Below are positions 38,514 through 51,267 of a DNA stretch of 64,000 nucleotides, piece by piece. Below the pieces are notes generated by a model, which was not told the origin of the DNA, made no database searches, and was given only the letters and a program-made list of their open reading frames with translations. Location: NCBI GenBank assembly GCA_024811115.1, contig JAKOGH010000168.1, positions 248,001-312,000 on the forward strand, given 5' to 3'. Position 1 is the first letter of the stretch; every line of letters begins with the position of its first letter. The position numbers and the translations under genes are program-made. The stretch is from Terana coerulea (Eukaryota; Basidiomycota; Agaricomycetes; Polyporales; Phanerochaetaceae).

Positions 38514-38660
38514 GTAGGTATGCAATGAGGTGTCGCTGAATGTGCTGAAGTGAGAGGCTGGTGTAAAGAGTGGAAAGGACGACGGTGGCTGGCGAAACCA
38601 GAGAGCGACTTCGGCCTGCGCGACTCAAGTTGAACTGACATCAAGTCACGTGAGCGCATC
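38514..38660. promoter_or_regulatory. Very short divergent promoter between the Cep57-like gene and ORC2
   Basis: Only 147 bp separate the Cep57-like start codon from the first possible ORC2 ATG (38661); it is 213 bp if ORC2 starts at the ATG of 38727. Two cell-cycle genes therefore share one control region. An ACGTGA/TCACGT-type core occurs near 38645, but no factor can be assigned. Confidence 0.5.
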
Positions 38661-39974
38661 TTGGGAATGGCCGAATGGGCGCTTGACCTGCAGGCTTCAT
38701 GTCTTTTGAACTCTTTCCGATTCTCCATGGACTCTAGCGAAGGCGTATATTCCGAAGACGAGCTCTCAGATGGGCTCGGCTACGGACACAACACGTTCGC
38801 GAGCACCGCGTTTGACTACTATTTCGTGCAAAACGCGAAGTCATCACGAACATCCTCCAACGTCTTCTCCAATATCCTACCACCTCTGACCGCCGAGCAG
38901 TTCACGTTTGCAATACAGGATCCAACGGGCAAGAAGTCTCTGCAGGTACCGTGGTTGAATCCCGGCTGCGAACCATTGTTTCATCGCTTTCTCATTCAAC
39001 TCGAGGAGGGGTTCAACTTGCTCTTGTATGGGGCAGGGTCCAAGAGGCAAATACTCAATGCTCTGGCCAAACGAATAAACAAGAAGAGATGCCATGTCAT
39101 GGTCGTGAATGGCTTTAATCCCGCTATAACGATCAAAGACATCCTTACGTCTATCGAGAATACACCGGTATTGCAAGATTTACCCGCCGAGGGAGGGTCT
39201 TCCGTCGAGGCTCAAACGAGACGAATCCACAAGTTTTACGCCTCTGCCGCTGCCGACAGTGAACTATACCTTGTTATCCATAACATAGATTCCGCATCCC
39301 TTCGGACGCCCAAAGCTCAATCGTGTCTTTCCATCCTAGCCTCCAATCCCCGAATCCACATCGTCGCGTCAGCAGACAACATCGCCTTCCCGCAGCTTTG
39401 GTCCCTCACCGAGATCTTCTCGCGTAAGTCCGTCGTCGAAAACGGGCTCGCTGTCCCCTCAAAAGGGTATGCATGGCTGTTTCACGACGTGACGACGCTT
39501 GCGCCCTACGACTTTGAGCTGGCTCACGCTGACCGCTCTTCCATCACGGGGGCCTCGCAGAAGTCGACCCGTGGCCAGAAGGACGCGATGCCAGGGACAT
39601 CCGCGACGGGTCTCATGACAGAAGTCGCCGCTCAACATATCCTCGTATCCGTCACGCAGAAAGCCAAGAAGCTTTTCGTGTTACTGGGATCGAAGCAGCT
39701 GGAAGCGATGGGAGATTCGGACGTCGGGAGCGGAAACAACTACGATCCTTCCGATATCGCCTTCGATTATAATGTGCTGTTCAACGTGGCTCGCGACAAT
39801 TTCGTTGCGACGAACGACACAGCGTTGAGGGCGTTGATGGGCGAGTTCAAGGACCACAACTTGATGGTGTCTATCACGCCACAAGGGAAGGGCGCGGAAG
39901 CGGTATGGATACCTCTTAGGAAAGACGCGTTGACCAAAGTTGTACATGACATCAAACAAGAGCAAGGCGAATAG
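38661..39974 (+). CDS. ORC2: Origin recognition complex subunit 2
   Basis: A single intronless frame of 437 codons; the first ATG is 38661, but the ATG at 38727 (MDSSEGVYSEDELSDG) is equally plausible. ORC2 features are the conserved FDYYFVQN near the N-terminus, a degenerate AAA-like fold with GFNLLLYGAGSKRQIL, HVMVVNGFNP and LYLVIHNIDS, and the ASADNIAFPQLWS segment. The product is part of the six-subunit complex that marks replication origins. In a window where nearly all genes have many introns, an intron-free ORC2 stands out. No frame break. Confidence 0.95.
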   Translation: MGMAEWALDLQASCLLNSFRFSMDSSEGVYSEDELSDGLGYGHNTFASTAFDYYFVQNAKSSRTSSNVFSNILPPLTAEQFTFAIQDPTGKKSLQVPWLNPGCEPLFHRFLIQLEEGFNLLLYGAGSKRQILNALAKRINKKRCHVMVVNGFNPAITIKDILTSIENTPVLQDLPAEGGSSVEAQTRRIHKFYASAAADSELYLVIHNIDSASLRTPKAQSCLSILASNPRIHIVASADNIAFPQLWSLTEIFSRKSVVENGLAVPSKGYAWLFHDVTTLAPYDFELAHADRSSITGASQKSTRGQKDAMPGTSATGLMTEVAAQHILVSVTQKAKKLFVLLGSKQLEAMGDSDVGSGNNYDPSDIAFDYNVLFNVARDNFVATNDTALRALMGEFKDHNLMVSITPQGKGAEAVWIPLRKDALTKVVHDIKQEQGE

Positions 39975-40044
39975 ATTACAGTACAAATTGGACAAACATG
40001 AGAAGACAAACCAGATGTCCGTTTCATGGAACAGAGTGCTATGT

Positions 40045-41673
40045 TCAGTAGACGTACGGGAAGATGCGGTAAGGGACAAGCTGGGTGTACTTGTGCCAGT
40101 CTTCGCCGTACCTATGCAGTTGCATAAGTCGATGCAGTAAAGCGTAGACAGAAGACGGACGCTCACTTTTTCTCGCAATTCTCATCATCACGAAGTTGAC
40201 GGTGGATGAGGAGCACCAGGAAGTAGGAAACATAGAAGTATGTGACAGGGGTTTGGAAGCCTGGTCGGCAAAGACCAAGCCAAAGCCATCAAGAGGTCAC
40301 CGCTGTAGACAGAGCTCAATGAAGGAGCATGGAGATAGATAAATTAAATGACACTTACAGATAGTTGGGATGACGACAGAGACCCCACCATCCAGTAGTG
40401 AGAAGCTTCGTGCCGCGCTTGGTGTCCATGTACTTCAAGTCTGTGATACTCGTTACTAAGTGTCAACAAGTCGAAGACGTGGCGCAGCTTACTCTTGGGA
40501 TTCCTGCCGTTGCGGAAGTCATTCTTCTCACCGTTCGCATCGCGGAAGATGTAGTAGCCGGTGAAGTTGACCAAGAGAATCAGAGCGGTGAAAATAGGAC
40601 CGAGCTCAACCTGGTTGAAAACGAGGAAGCGTGCTTGCAGGGAGTAGACGAAGGGAACCCAGAGCAGGTCTCCCACGGCGAGCATGAAACCGAAGCCGTC
40701 CGTAGTGATGTCCATAGTCGTAAAGATCGCTGGCTATATGCGGCGTGAGAAGAGAAGCGCCCCTGAATACGAATAAACGAACCTCGTTGTAGAGACCATC
40801 ACCGATGTAGAGCAGCTGGAAGACCAGAACAAGCCACATAGAGTCCGTAATGTTCCCAGCACGGCGGATAGCCTGTTCGCATGCCAGGCTAATATCGATT
40901 AGTGCCCATAAGATGAGGCCGGGACGAAGTTCGTTGAAGGACTTGATGTCAAATGAGCCGATGGAGGGGTTGAGCTCCCTGCCGATGAAGAACTGTGAAG
41001 GATGCTCAATTTCAACGGTCTTGCGTAATAGCAAAAAAAACGTACGTCGTAAATGGGATTTCCAGTGTTGCCTCCGAGAGCGAGTAGCTTGCCATTCATG
41101 AAGGAGCCGGCATACACGAACAGGCCTTGAGCAACAGACATGAGGAAAGCAGCCGTTGTAAGGCCAATCCACTTGTCATAGACAAAAGTGAATGATTGGG
41201 CACCGAAACGCCAAATGCATCCGGCGGTGATACCCATGGTCAACAAGAAGGTGGAGAAAGCTAAAAGGTAGTGGTTGAGCCGCCTGTGTGATTCGCCCAA
41301 TGAATTGACGCACCATTAATCTTGTACTTCTTCTTCGTCCCATCGCGTATAACTGTTCCCTCTACCCAGTCCCCTGGCAGAATGAACCAGCATGCCACGC
41401 AGTAGACATACCACGCCAAGTACAGAAGTGCTGCTTGAGTATCCCACAGTGACTTCCACCAGTTGGGGTCTGACAAGGCTGCTTGAGCACTTGGTAAAAG
41501 GGTTGGAATAGGAGGCAGGCAACCGCCGGATGATTCTGAACAGCCGTAGAACAGAGCGTAGGTCGTCGCCGGGACGGAGAGTGTAATGAAGAGAGCTCCT
41601 GGGGGCCCAAAAATTCATAGCCTTTCGTCCGAGGGTTCAGATTTGCCACATCTTCATGCTTCGAGACGGCCAT
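40045..41673 (-). CDS. ERG24: Delta(14)-sterol reductase
   Basis: Seven exons: 41673-41314, 41260-41046, 40992-40783, 40733-40493, 40440-40359, 40302-40167, 40111-40045; about 436 residues, the usual size. The ERG24/lamin-B-receptor family is shown by GRELNPSIGSFDIK, LRPGLILWALIDIS, MDITTDGFGFMLA, the TGWWGLCRHPNYL motif and the terminal LVPYRIFPYVY. Several hydrophobic segments fit an ER multipass enzyme. It reduces the C14-C15 double bond in ergosterol synthesis. Two one-base breaks: a loss in the A5 run at 41609-41613 (restoring YEFFGPPGALF) and a gain near 40260-40264 (restoring LPTGFQTPVTYFY). With both, every exon phase is exact. Confidence 0.95.
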
Positions 41674-41895
41674 GGTGGGAGGTGGGAGAGCAGCAAGTTC
41701 TGCGCAGTCTTTTATACCGCACCGATTGAGCGTGGGGTCAGAGTTGGACGCGACGCGCTCGTACGACGCGAATACCTAAGTCCATATATGGGCTTATGCG
41801 AGCAAGCAATTTCACACAAAATAATTCCTGAGTAAATCCCCACATCGAGCCTGGTCTTGCTCAAAGTCCGGTTGATTGCGGCCAAGCATGAAGTG
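41674..41895. promoter_or_regulatory. Divergent promoter between ERG24 and the coiled-coil gene
   Basis: Two start codons face away across 222 bp. Motifs such as a sterol regulatory element were looked for by eye and not confidently found. Confidence 0.4.
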
Positions 41896-43795
41896 ATGGG
41901 TTTCTTCTCCTCTCGAAGACCAGAGCAGGCGGAGGGCCCTCTTAATAATGACGCTACGGTCGTCCAGGTCATTCGTTCAAGATTTGTATGTAAATCTCCT
42001 CTAGAAACTCTCCCATTCGCTCACATTAGCCGTCATCGCAGTACGGTACCAAATCGAAAGGCAAAGGGCGTGCAGTCCAGCCAGAGCCCTCATACACGTC
42101 TTCTCAGACCTCTTCCACTCTCTCTGCACCACCACTAGCCCACAAACCATCTCACGACTCAGGCAGTCTACACAAGGCTGAACGATATCAACCCACGTCC
42201 CCATCTTTGCTACGGCCACGACCCCCTCACCTCACCATCCCCACACAGAAGACTCAGCCAAACACAGATGCCGTGACGTGAGTCCACGGCTATGCTAGAA
42301 GTGCACGTGAATTAATATCACTTCAGAGTGTCCTTGGCTCAGCGTCTGAGCGAACTGGCGGCGGCAAATTCCCAAGGTCTGCTCGAGTACGTGAGGTCGT
42401 ACTTGAAGGAGTTAAGGCTATTAACGCGCTACTATCCATAGCGACGATGAGTATCGACTTCTCCGGCAGAATATCTTCGAACGTCTCGCAGGAGGCTCGT
42501 CCGTGCCAACGGAAGCACCGGTGGTGCCAGTCTCGGTTCCTCAAGGTGCGATAGAAACGCGCTGCTGGCTAAGATTGTGACTTTTAACACTGTATCTTAG
42601 CTTCGAGCTCGTCCAACCACTCCCGTCGAGCGTCGTCAAACTTTCAAGTGCAACCCCACCGTACTCCTTCCCTCTCCTCCAAAAGGTCCTTCCAAAGCAC
42701 TGTTTCTGGGCTGCTCAAGAGAGGTTCCAGCAAGAGGCGAACGTCTATGGCCCTCGACACAAATAGTGATGCAGGCAGTATATTCTCGGTAGCCCCCAAG
42801 ACCCCCGAACGTACGTCAATCTCCAAGCGAACAAGCGATACCGACGCGCTCTCAGGCCGACGGACCCCTGCTTCCCAAATATTCCGTTCTCCCGACTCCC
42901 GTAGCATCAAACGCGCCCCGTCTTTGCCCCCTCTTCTTTCCCTGGAGCAGGTCTCACCGCAGAAGCCCGAATAGCCCACATGAGCATCATCGACACTTTG
43001 GAGGACGATGAACGGCTGCAAACCACCAAGCAGATCCGAGCGGAAATCGACACGGTTGAAGCCGAGGGACGTCGGTTGCTAGATGCCTTCAACGGACTTG
43101 AACTCAGCACCCTGGTGAAGCAGCAACGAGGACCTGGCCACGCTCCTTTAGCCGCCGCCACAATGCTGGCCTCACCAGCCGACTCAGACAGTGGTCATTG
43201 GAGATTGAACACCCTCTCACCCATATCGCCGCCCCGAGCCGGCATGGACCCAGATGCTATGTCCGTCGTCTCCGCTCAATCGGGAACTTCGCGAAAACGA
43301 TCCCCGTCCATCACCAGTCGCTCAAGGCCACTGCCCGTAAACGGGCAACTGAGCGCCACAGGCAGTGCTCCTGTTATGCAGCCCATTTCACTGGGGCGAA
43401 AGGCCTCCATGTCGTCGGTCTCGACGCGAAGTCGAAGTGGCACCGGGCCGTCTCACCAGTCGCCCGGACGCTACAAATTTGGCAGCACTTCGAGCATCAA
43501 CCTGGCTCGCGGAAGCTCCGGCCATCTTCCTCTTGCCACCGTCTCCGAGACGGATCCGCCGTATATCTCATCGCCATTGCGCCATACGAAGAACGTCACG
43601 ACCCCAGAAGGCTCGCAGTACGCCGGTTCCGTGCGACGATTAGGCGGGGACGACGACATCGCCGCGCTGGAGACTGAGATGGCTGATATCCGACGACGGC
43701 GCACCGAGGTCACCGCCCGGTATGAGGCCAGGCTGGAGTACCTCCGGGCGCGACTCAAGGGCGCAGAGTTGCGCGAGAAGCTGTTGAAGAAGTAG
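41896..43795 (+). CDS. Uncharacterised Ser-rich protein with C-terminal coiled coil
   Basis: Five exons, 41896-41985, 42030-42277, 42327-42386, 42442-42545 and 42601-43795, about 565 residues. The N-terminus is MGFFSSRRPEQAEG. A conserved-looking helical patch (LAQRLSELAAANSQGLLDDD then EYRLLRQNIFERLAGG) precedes a long Ser/Arg-rich stretch. A second ordered patch, AEARIAHMSIIDTLEDDERL with TKQIRAEIDTVEAEGRRLLD, is followed by more disorder and a C-terminal coiled coil (DDDIAALETEMADIRRRRTE to REKLLKK). I cannot name a family. One base is missing in the T3 run at 42923-42925; restoring it joins the two large frames. Confidence 0.7.
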
Positions 43796-44722
43796 GTTCG
43801 ATGTCTATGGATCGTGTGCTGGATGTGCTGGGTTACAATAACGGACGGTCTCAGGAGGTGGTGTATACCCTCGTGGAGCATTATGACAGCTGGAATATGT
43901 GTTTCACGACTTACCATATCATAGCATATACCCCGTATAATATGTCAGTGTTAGAGGCTTGCATAATTTTTGTTCGTCTGTTTCCATTGCTGCCGACCTA
44001 CCCCGCAACCAATGCAAAGTAAGGATTCCCAAGGTACTGAATTGCTGCCTCTTTCCTACACGTGTACATACACGATCAACTAGACTGCTGACAAACGAAA
44101 AGACCGTCATTCCAAGTCCCAAATAATTTACAAACTGCCACAAGTCCAGTCTCCCAGTCGAGTAAGCCAAGTGCCGCATGGTCGCGTTCGCTGCCTATAT
44201 GGCGGAACTGAAGCTCGAATGATGGGACACCACGGGGCGCGCCTTCATGGATTGCATCTCATGCGAAGTCGCTGAACTCCTTGCCTCCAGGACTGCGGGC
44301 GGAGCTACTATGCTCTTGGACTCTTCTACGCGAAGAATGTATCGGCAAACTAGGGCAGACTCTATAGCCCACGCCGCGCTGAAGGGGAAAATGTCAGCTA
44401 ATATTACATCGTAAGTAATGGAAAAGGCGATGAGTTGGTCTCGTCATGATCAAGAGTGGGAAGGCAAGTGGGGTGTGGATGATGATTCCTACGAAATATC
44501 ACTCACAAGACAGTAACGAAATCTAACTCGGCCTGTAGAGTGAGAGATTTGTAGTGAGTACGGAGATACATTGCAAGCTTCTTGGATGATTTAACATACC
44601 CGAAGTACGAACTGGCTCACTAAATTTAAGAGGTGGAGGCCTGAAGCAAGGTATTAGCGTCAGGGCGTTAACTGCAACGACGTGACGCCTACCGCAAAGA
44701 ATCTACAACGTATGTGCGCGAA
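43796..44722. other. Gap of about 0.9 kb, no gene seen
   Basis: The 3' flank of the coiled-coil gene and of the DUF6533-type gene; the latter may extend a little into this region through one more intron. Confidence 0.4.
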
Positions 44723-45948
44723 TCAGTCATTCGCTAGAGAGTCCAAGAAGGAGTCACGTACAGCAAAGAAGAGCAATCCATCTCGTTTCAATCGCTGTAA
44801 GACTTCGGTCGATTGACGATATGGCTGGTGCACTGCATTACTGAGAACCACTGCCATCGAAAAGACATCGAGTGCCACCTTGACTTCATCAGCAATGCAG
44901 TCAACCATGGCCATATGTAGATACTAACTGTAGCGATGGTTATACCTTTAAATGGTTTATCTGTTTGGTTGAGGAGGCATGAGCCTGCCCATATGCGATA
45001 CGTTACATTGTCTGCAACGCAACGTCAGGATGAAGGCGACAAAATAGAGGAAGACTTACCGTGAATGGAAATTAAGCTGAAAGCAACCAGCACCAGCATT
45101 GTTGCGTGTGATAGCACGAAAGCAGCAATGAGAGCGATTTTCATCGTCTTGTGCGAATCCCACATGACGAATAGACGAAGAATCACGTAGGCTGAAACCG
45201 ACGTTGAGCACAGACATGGTGTGAAGAATACACTATGCTCCTCACCGTTGCCTGCTGCTATGGTGAAGAAAGCGAGCGTAGATGTAAACATTACAAACCA
45301 TCTACAGCTATAAGCATCGTGTTGCGGGAGGACGACCATTGTCGAAATCAGGACTGAGCTGAGCAAGCGAAATCAATTTACGTACCTCTTTAACAGATGA
45401 ATGAACCATTAATAGATGTATGGAAAGTGACAGTGTAGCAGGAACATCTTGTGAGATGGAAAGAATCTGTTGACTCTACAAAATAAAGCGTTCTCACTGT
45501 TTCATCCATAGCCTTGTGAGCGGTGATCCCAGCGAATGCTAAAACACGACGGTCAGCAATGGTTCAAACTGGCGAAAACGCCGATCCCCAGAGGCTCACG
45601 GATGAACCAACGGTGGACGAAGTACTTTGCTTTTGAATACTCACAGTACGCCGAGTACAGCATCGCCGCCAGCGTAACGTATCTGATAAGCACAAATAGC
45701 ACCCGTGTCACATCCCAACGCCCTCGCCTCCAGATGTGCTTCCATTCAAGAGGAAACATGAGCAGACAGTCATATAGGAGGCAGATGAGGCCAACAGCTG
45801 TACGACGAGCACATGTTTCAGACTCATAATGTCCACACCATTGAAAGGATTGCGCACCTTGAGTGTATTTGGCAGCTACCAAGCCGTGTATGAGGGAGAT
45901 GTCGTCGGGAGTCAAGTCGGGGGTGCTTGGAGATCTGGTGGAGTTCAT
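44723..45948 (-). CDS. DUF6533-type multipass membrane protein
   Basis: The ATG at 45948 (MNSTRSPSTPDLTPDDISLI) leads exons 45948-45858 and 45797-45645, which carry the family's N-terminal motif LLYDCLLMFPLEWKHIW followed by an RYVTLAAMLYSAY helix. Exon 45538-45498 follows. Further membrane helices are visible at 45366-45060 (CRWFVMFTSTLAFF, YVILRLFVMWDSHK, ALIAAFVLSHATMLVLVAFS), and the family-like tail VLQRLKRDGLLFFA is at about 44800-44750. Exact exons after 45498 and the true stop are not settled. Agaricomycetes have many such proteins of unknown, possibly sensory, function. Confidence 0.65.
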
Positions 45949-47370
45949 GTCCGGCGGCGCGACTCGATTATAGTGGCTTTCGTTGTATCTCAAGTGCGGG
46001 AGACAACCCTTAGTAGATAGAGTCGCTCACAAAAGCTAGACAGACGGCTTTATATCGCGACGATGAGATAGTGTCGGGTCAAAAGTCAGGGACGAGACAG
46101 ATGGATCATCAAAGCATATCACTAGAAGGTTGTACAGCGACAGATGCGTACAACTTACAGCGATGCGCATCCTGCCGAAGGAAAATACATTCAATAAGCA
46201 GTGGGACTTCAGAGGTAACTTCAGGGTAAAGTGATCACTGACTCGATATCATGACCGAGATCGCCACTTGACGAGGCGATATCGTGAGTGCGGGACTATC
46301 ATCTCCGCAGTGAGTGTTTCTCTCAATCACGCATGCCTACTATGGAAAGATGTCATATCCCAATCGTAAGTGTAGTACAATGTGTGGAAATGCTCACGAC
46401 AGTTGATTTCATTCCTTCTCGGTTTGCAACTGGCCGCTGCCTGATCCACGACTGACGACAGCCATGAGCACAAAAATCGCCGCTCTGGCCAACTTACCAC
46501 GAGCACAACATGCTCGCGCGATTCATATCTTAGAGATTCAGCCCGAGCATCCGCCGTGCGACTGCGTATCATACAACCAGGCGATGTGGCAGGATTTCAA
46601 CTGTTGCATAGCGCGAATGTCCCATACGTCGCTAAGCGGCATGCATCATGATCTTGTCGAACACATTTCGTCTGAGACCTGGATGCAGTCAGGTCTGGAA
46701 CTCCAGGGGTAGGCTTCAAGTGTAGACCCATGGAGGATGATAGATAGGCGCATGCTCACATGCTGGAGGCTGGAACCGACAATGTGATATACTGTGTAGT
46801 AGTATTCAGATTGGTATTTCTGAGGTCCTTTCAGAGCATTCAAAGACTCTTGATTTGAGCACGTCGCCCACATGAGGAGTCGTCTGTTTCAAGGGATTGT
46901 TGCCATTTGTGGGTTGGTCATGGCAATGAATTCAATGCATGCTGTACTGTAAGCGCAAATTCAGCAAATAGAACTCCCGTGCTCACTATCCAATGTCTGG
47001 TACGTTTAGCACTTGCGATGAGGTGAAAGTGTAAGTAGAGGTCGAATCCGCCGCCTTCCGAGTGTAGGCGCCAAGGTGCATATAGTATCCTTCTCTCTTC
47101 ATTTTATATATCAACTTGAACATGCCAGAAGCTGTTTGACTATATGACCATCGTCGTACGGGGTAGCTGTAGACGTCTGAAAGGCTGACATACGAAAACT
47201 GTCGCACCGCATAGTTTGTGAGAGCAGACGAGAGAACCAACGAATTGGAATCTCGCTAACAAGCGCCTGCGCAATATAAGCGCTGCAGGGCTATCTTGCT
47301 TCGGTTGCCTCTCCTCTTGTCGCAGCAGCCTCTGTGGAACTGTGCAGGAGCGTGCCGGCTACAAGACGCC
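45949..47370. other. 1.4 kb gap upstream of the antiporter, no gene seen
   Basis: Divergent upstream regions of the DUF6533-type and antiporter genes. Small open frames (up to 97 codons) lack motifs. A transcript without an open frame cannot be excluded. Confidence 0.4.
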
Positions 47371-50300
47371 ATGTCTCATCCCTCAACGCCTTCCGACGAC
47401 CTACACGACGATTCTTCGTCTAGCACAACACCAGGAGCAACCCCGACACACTCTACGTTCGCTACCGCAGGTGGTCGTCTCCCGTTACATCGTAGCGTGA
47501 GTACAGCATCGCAGTGGTCCGCGGCTGATACACCCAGACATCACCACGAGGGCACGTCCTACTTTCCGAACCCTGGACGGCCTGGTTCCCCCACGCCGCG
47601 ACGGACGCAGTACCCCCACTTGTCAAGGGCCATGTCCAGCGCCTCGGTCAAGCGGTCGCGTACGAGGAGCACGAGCATCGCAAGCTCCCGAGCGGCAGGC
47701 CGCTCGTATCGAGATGAGGAGGGCATGTTGAGTGAGGAAGATGAGGACGTGGAGGTCAACGATTCTCCTGGCGAGGAGCGTTACATCCGCGAGGAGGCCC
47801 GTGATGTGCACGACGACGAAGACGACGACGAGCGCGATGACGACCCGATAACCGTGAGGGAGAGACAGTCGCTCATTAACGTCGAGCATCCTTTCGGTTT
47901 GCCCATATGGAAGCCCGCATTGTACAAGAAGTCACGGTCCGTAACACGCTACGCAGACCAGGCGTTGCACTCCGTTCCTTCCGCTCAGGCCGAACGACAC
48001 CTGCTTCCCGGAAACATCTTCTGGGTTATTGCCTTCGGCTGGTGGCTGGCGTTGGTATGCTTTACTGCTTCCGCCTTCCTGTATATCATCCCTCGAGGTG
48101 GAAAGCAGTATTCGTCGTTGGTGTTTGGGTTGGGGTGGTATATCGCTTGGCCGTTCGGCAAGTACGTGGAGGGCGACCTTGGCAACGATCCGTCCGAGCA
48201 GGATGAAGCCAGCCCTACGTCCCCTGGTGTGCGGGGAAACGGAGATGGGTCCGCAGACACGCTTATGCCTGGGACCACTATGTCCGCTCACTCAACTATC
48301 ACTCCTCGGACTGCGCTTCAGCACCAGCCTTCCGTCTCATGGGATCCTAACACTGTACCAACCGAGACAACCGGTCTCCTTACCAGGCCTGCCCCTCTGA
48401 CTCCCTCCAAGTCATACGGCGCAGTGCCGTCTTCGTACGCAGCCGGCGCCACCAAAGGTTCATCGGAAGACTGGCTAGGCAAAGCCCTGTACTGGCTACT
48501 TCTCGGCTTCCTCATCGCACCTCTCATGTTTATCGTGTGTATCGTCTGCTGGGGCCTTGTCTTCACAGTGCCCATGGCGAAATTAACGTGGACCCTGATC
48601 ACGTATTTGTTCCAACACCCTACGGAAATCCGGTTCTGCGCTGCACCCGTAGTCGCTGTCCAGGGTGATGAAGCCGGTCCTACCACAGACGAGAATGGCG
48701 AGCAAAATGGACACCAGGAGACAACTATTTCGTTCAAGCATGCCCGACTTGCTGCCGGCCAAGCTGCGCCGTATGGCTCGTCCACTTCGACAGTCTTGCT
48801 CTGCACATACCGTGCTTTTGGTTGGAAGTACTACAAATACACTGTGGGAGGCGTCAACATCATGTTTGTCAACCTCCTTCCTATCGTCGTAATGGTCATC
48901 CTCGACGGTTGGCTCCTGTTGCCCTACGTAGAGAGAAGGGAGCACGCTGGAGTTCATGTACCGGCATTCTTGGTCTTCCTCACGGCGAGGCCCCTCATCT
49001 TTGTAATGAGTTTGGCTAGTGTCATCCCACTGTCATACTTCATCGGTATGGCGGTCGCCTCGATCTCCGCACAGTCTTCCATCGGCATGGGCGCCGTCAT
49101 CAACGCTACGTTCGGTTCAATCATCGAGATCATCCTGTATGGCATCGCTCTCAGCGACAAGAAGGGTCACCTCGTGGAAGGTTCCATCGTCGGCAGTTTG
49201 TTGGCTGGCGTCCTACTCATGCCCGGTGCGAGTATGTGCAGCGGAGCACTGAGAAAGAAGGAACAGAAGTTCAACGCGAAGAGCGCGGGTGTTACCAGCA
49301 TGCTCTTGATCATGGCCTTCATTGGAACGATCGTCCCAACACTGTTCTACCAGACGTATGGAAGCGTATGTGATACTTTGGTACTCGTACGTTGTGCTCT
49401 ACTCATCGTTTGTGCTTTCTACAGTTCCAGCTGGTTTGCGAGGGTTGTCCTGCTGGGACCTCGTTGGAGCGTCCCGCTGGGCCTCCATGGGTTTGCCAGC
49501 ACTGCTATTACGAGCACCCAGACCCCGTGGACGACCCTTTCTACCAGTCAACCGTGAAATCGCTAATGTTCTTTTGTGCCGTCATTCTTCTACTGGTAAG
49601 CTATCGGCAGCATGCGATGAAATATGAGACTTACACTGAAGCATTGCAGTCGTATTTGATTGGTCTTTGGTTTTCGCTTCGTACCCACGCTTCTCAAATC
49701 TGGCAGAACCCGCAGCAGCTCCTGCATCCTATGGAAGTGCCACTAGACAACGCCCATAACAGGATCTCGCTGTACCAGAGGCTCGTTCCGCAGACGCTGC
49801 ACAAGTCCCTTTCTCGCAAACCGAGTATCGTTCGTAACCCTACCAGTGCCGAAACATCCCGCAGCCAGACTCCTGTTCCGCGAGCGTTCGACTACCAGAC
49901 AGGTCAAGCGTCACAGGTTCTCGCACAGTCGTCGACTCAAGCGCAACCCAGCGCTATTCAGATCACACCGGCTCCCAGCAACAAAAGAATTTCCTACGCT
50001 AATCCTCCCGTAACCCAGACGCATGGCGGGCTCACGCCTCTCCTCGAGAGCGTCGACCATGCTATTTACGACAGCGCCATCCAGCCGCTGCAACTGCCCG
50101 CGAATATGACCCCGGATGACTTCACGCGAGCGGTCGCGGTCGCCACCGTCAGTGCCCTCAGACACCAGCAGCACCAATCTCAGTCGCCTGCGCGTGCCCG
50201 TTTGTCTTCCGAGGTGGAGGGCGGCGGTGGCGGTCACGGTGGTCACGACGCCCCCTCGTGGAGTCGGACGAGGAGTGCGACCGTCCTACTGGTGTGCACG

Positions 50301-50991
50301 GCGCTCTACGCGGCTATCGCAGAGATTTTGGTCGACGTCGTGGACGTCGTCCTGGAAGGTTCTGGCATCGACGAGAAGTTCCTCGGAGTTACGCTCTTCG
50401 CGCTGGTTCCCAACACAACAGAGTTCATGAATGCGATCTCATTCGCCATGAACGGCAATATTGCTTTGAGGTACGTTGGCTGCTCTTTGCCCGCTTGTAT
50501 GTATCCTGATCTGGTGGTTTAGTATGGAAATCGGCTCTGCGTATGCTCTTCAGGTATGCTTGCTGCAGATCCCGGCCATGGTTGCGTTCTCTGCCTGGTA
50601 CGCCCCTGACAGGATGGGCTCCGTTGCTGAAACGTTCACGTGAGTAAATGAATGGATTGCCGTCGATTGTTATGAGCTGACAAGTCTTCAACAGGTTGAT
50701 TTTCCCTCGCTGGGATGTCATCACTATCATCTTGTCCGTCTTCTTGATGACATACACATATATCGAGGCGAAGAGCAACTATCATCGAGGAAGCATCCTG
50801 ATTATGAGGTGTGTTTCATGGTCTTTCCTATGTCGAACTGCAGTCTGAGCGGCATCCCACGCAGCTACCTTGTCCTCGTCTCCGGCTTCTACTTCGCTCC
50901 TCAACGCACAGAAGACGACGCATTTGTCGGCACCCTCACCCAACTACCACTGGTGCAATCTGTTCAAGCCTTCTTTACCCCCCAGTACTAG
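47371..50991 (+). CDS. VNX1: Vacuolar cation/proton antiporter (CaCA family, Vnx1-like)
   Basis: Six exons, 47371-49365, 49425-49595, 49650-50470, 50523-50639, 50695-50808 and 50865-50991, keep frame and give 1114 residues. The ~200-residue N-terminus is disordered and acidic. Two sets of transmembrane helices follow with the paired exchanger motifs: GMGAVINATFGSIIEIILY in the first half and LVPNTTEFMNAISFAMNGN in the second. Between them lies a long cytosolic loop and a small cysteine cluster, CEGCP and CQHCYYEHPDPVDDPFY (about residues 668-700), resembling a zinc ribbon. Size and layout fit the low-affinity vacuolar monovalent-cation/H+ exchanger group. The start at 47371 is the first ATG giving a polar N-terminus. 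Confidence 0.9.
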
Positions 50992-51267
50992 TAGATACCC
51001 TTCTACCGCACCCAGTGCGCACCTCGCACACCGTAACGACCTCTCATGACCTTTCTCGCTCTCGTCCTACTAGTCTTAACCTTATTTCCCTCCTAAAAGC
51101 ACCATGGACTTTCGTTCATATATATATGTCCCATCCCCGTATACGTACGCAACATCGACTGAGTAGCCTCCCATGGTCCCGGATCGATTATATTACTGTG
51201 ATTAGTCACCGGAGACAATTTATTACAGCACTTAGATGCAGATTCTTCAACCGAGAGTTTGAGCCTG

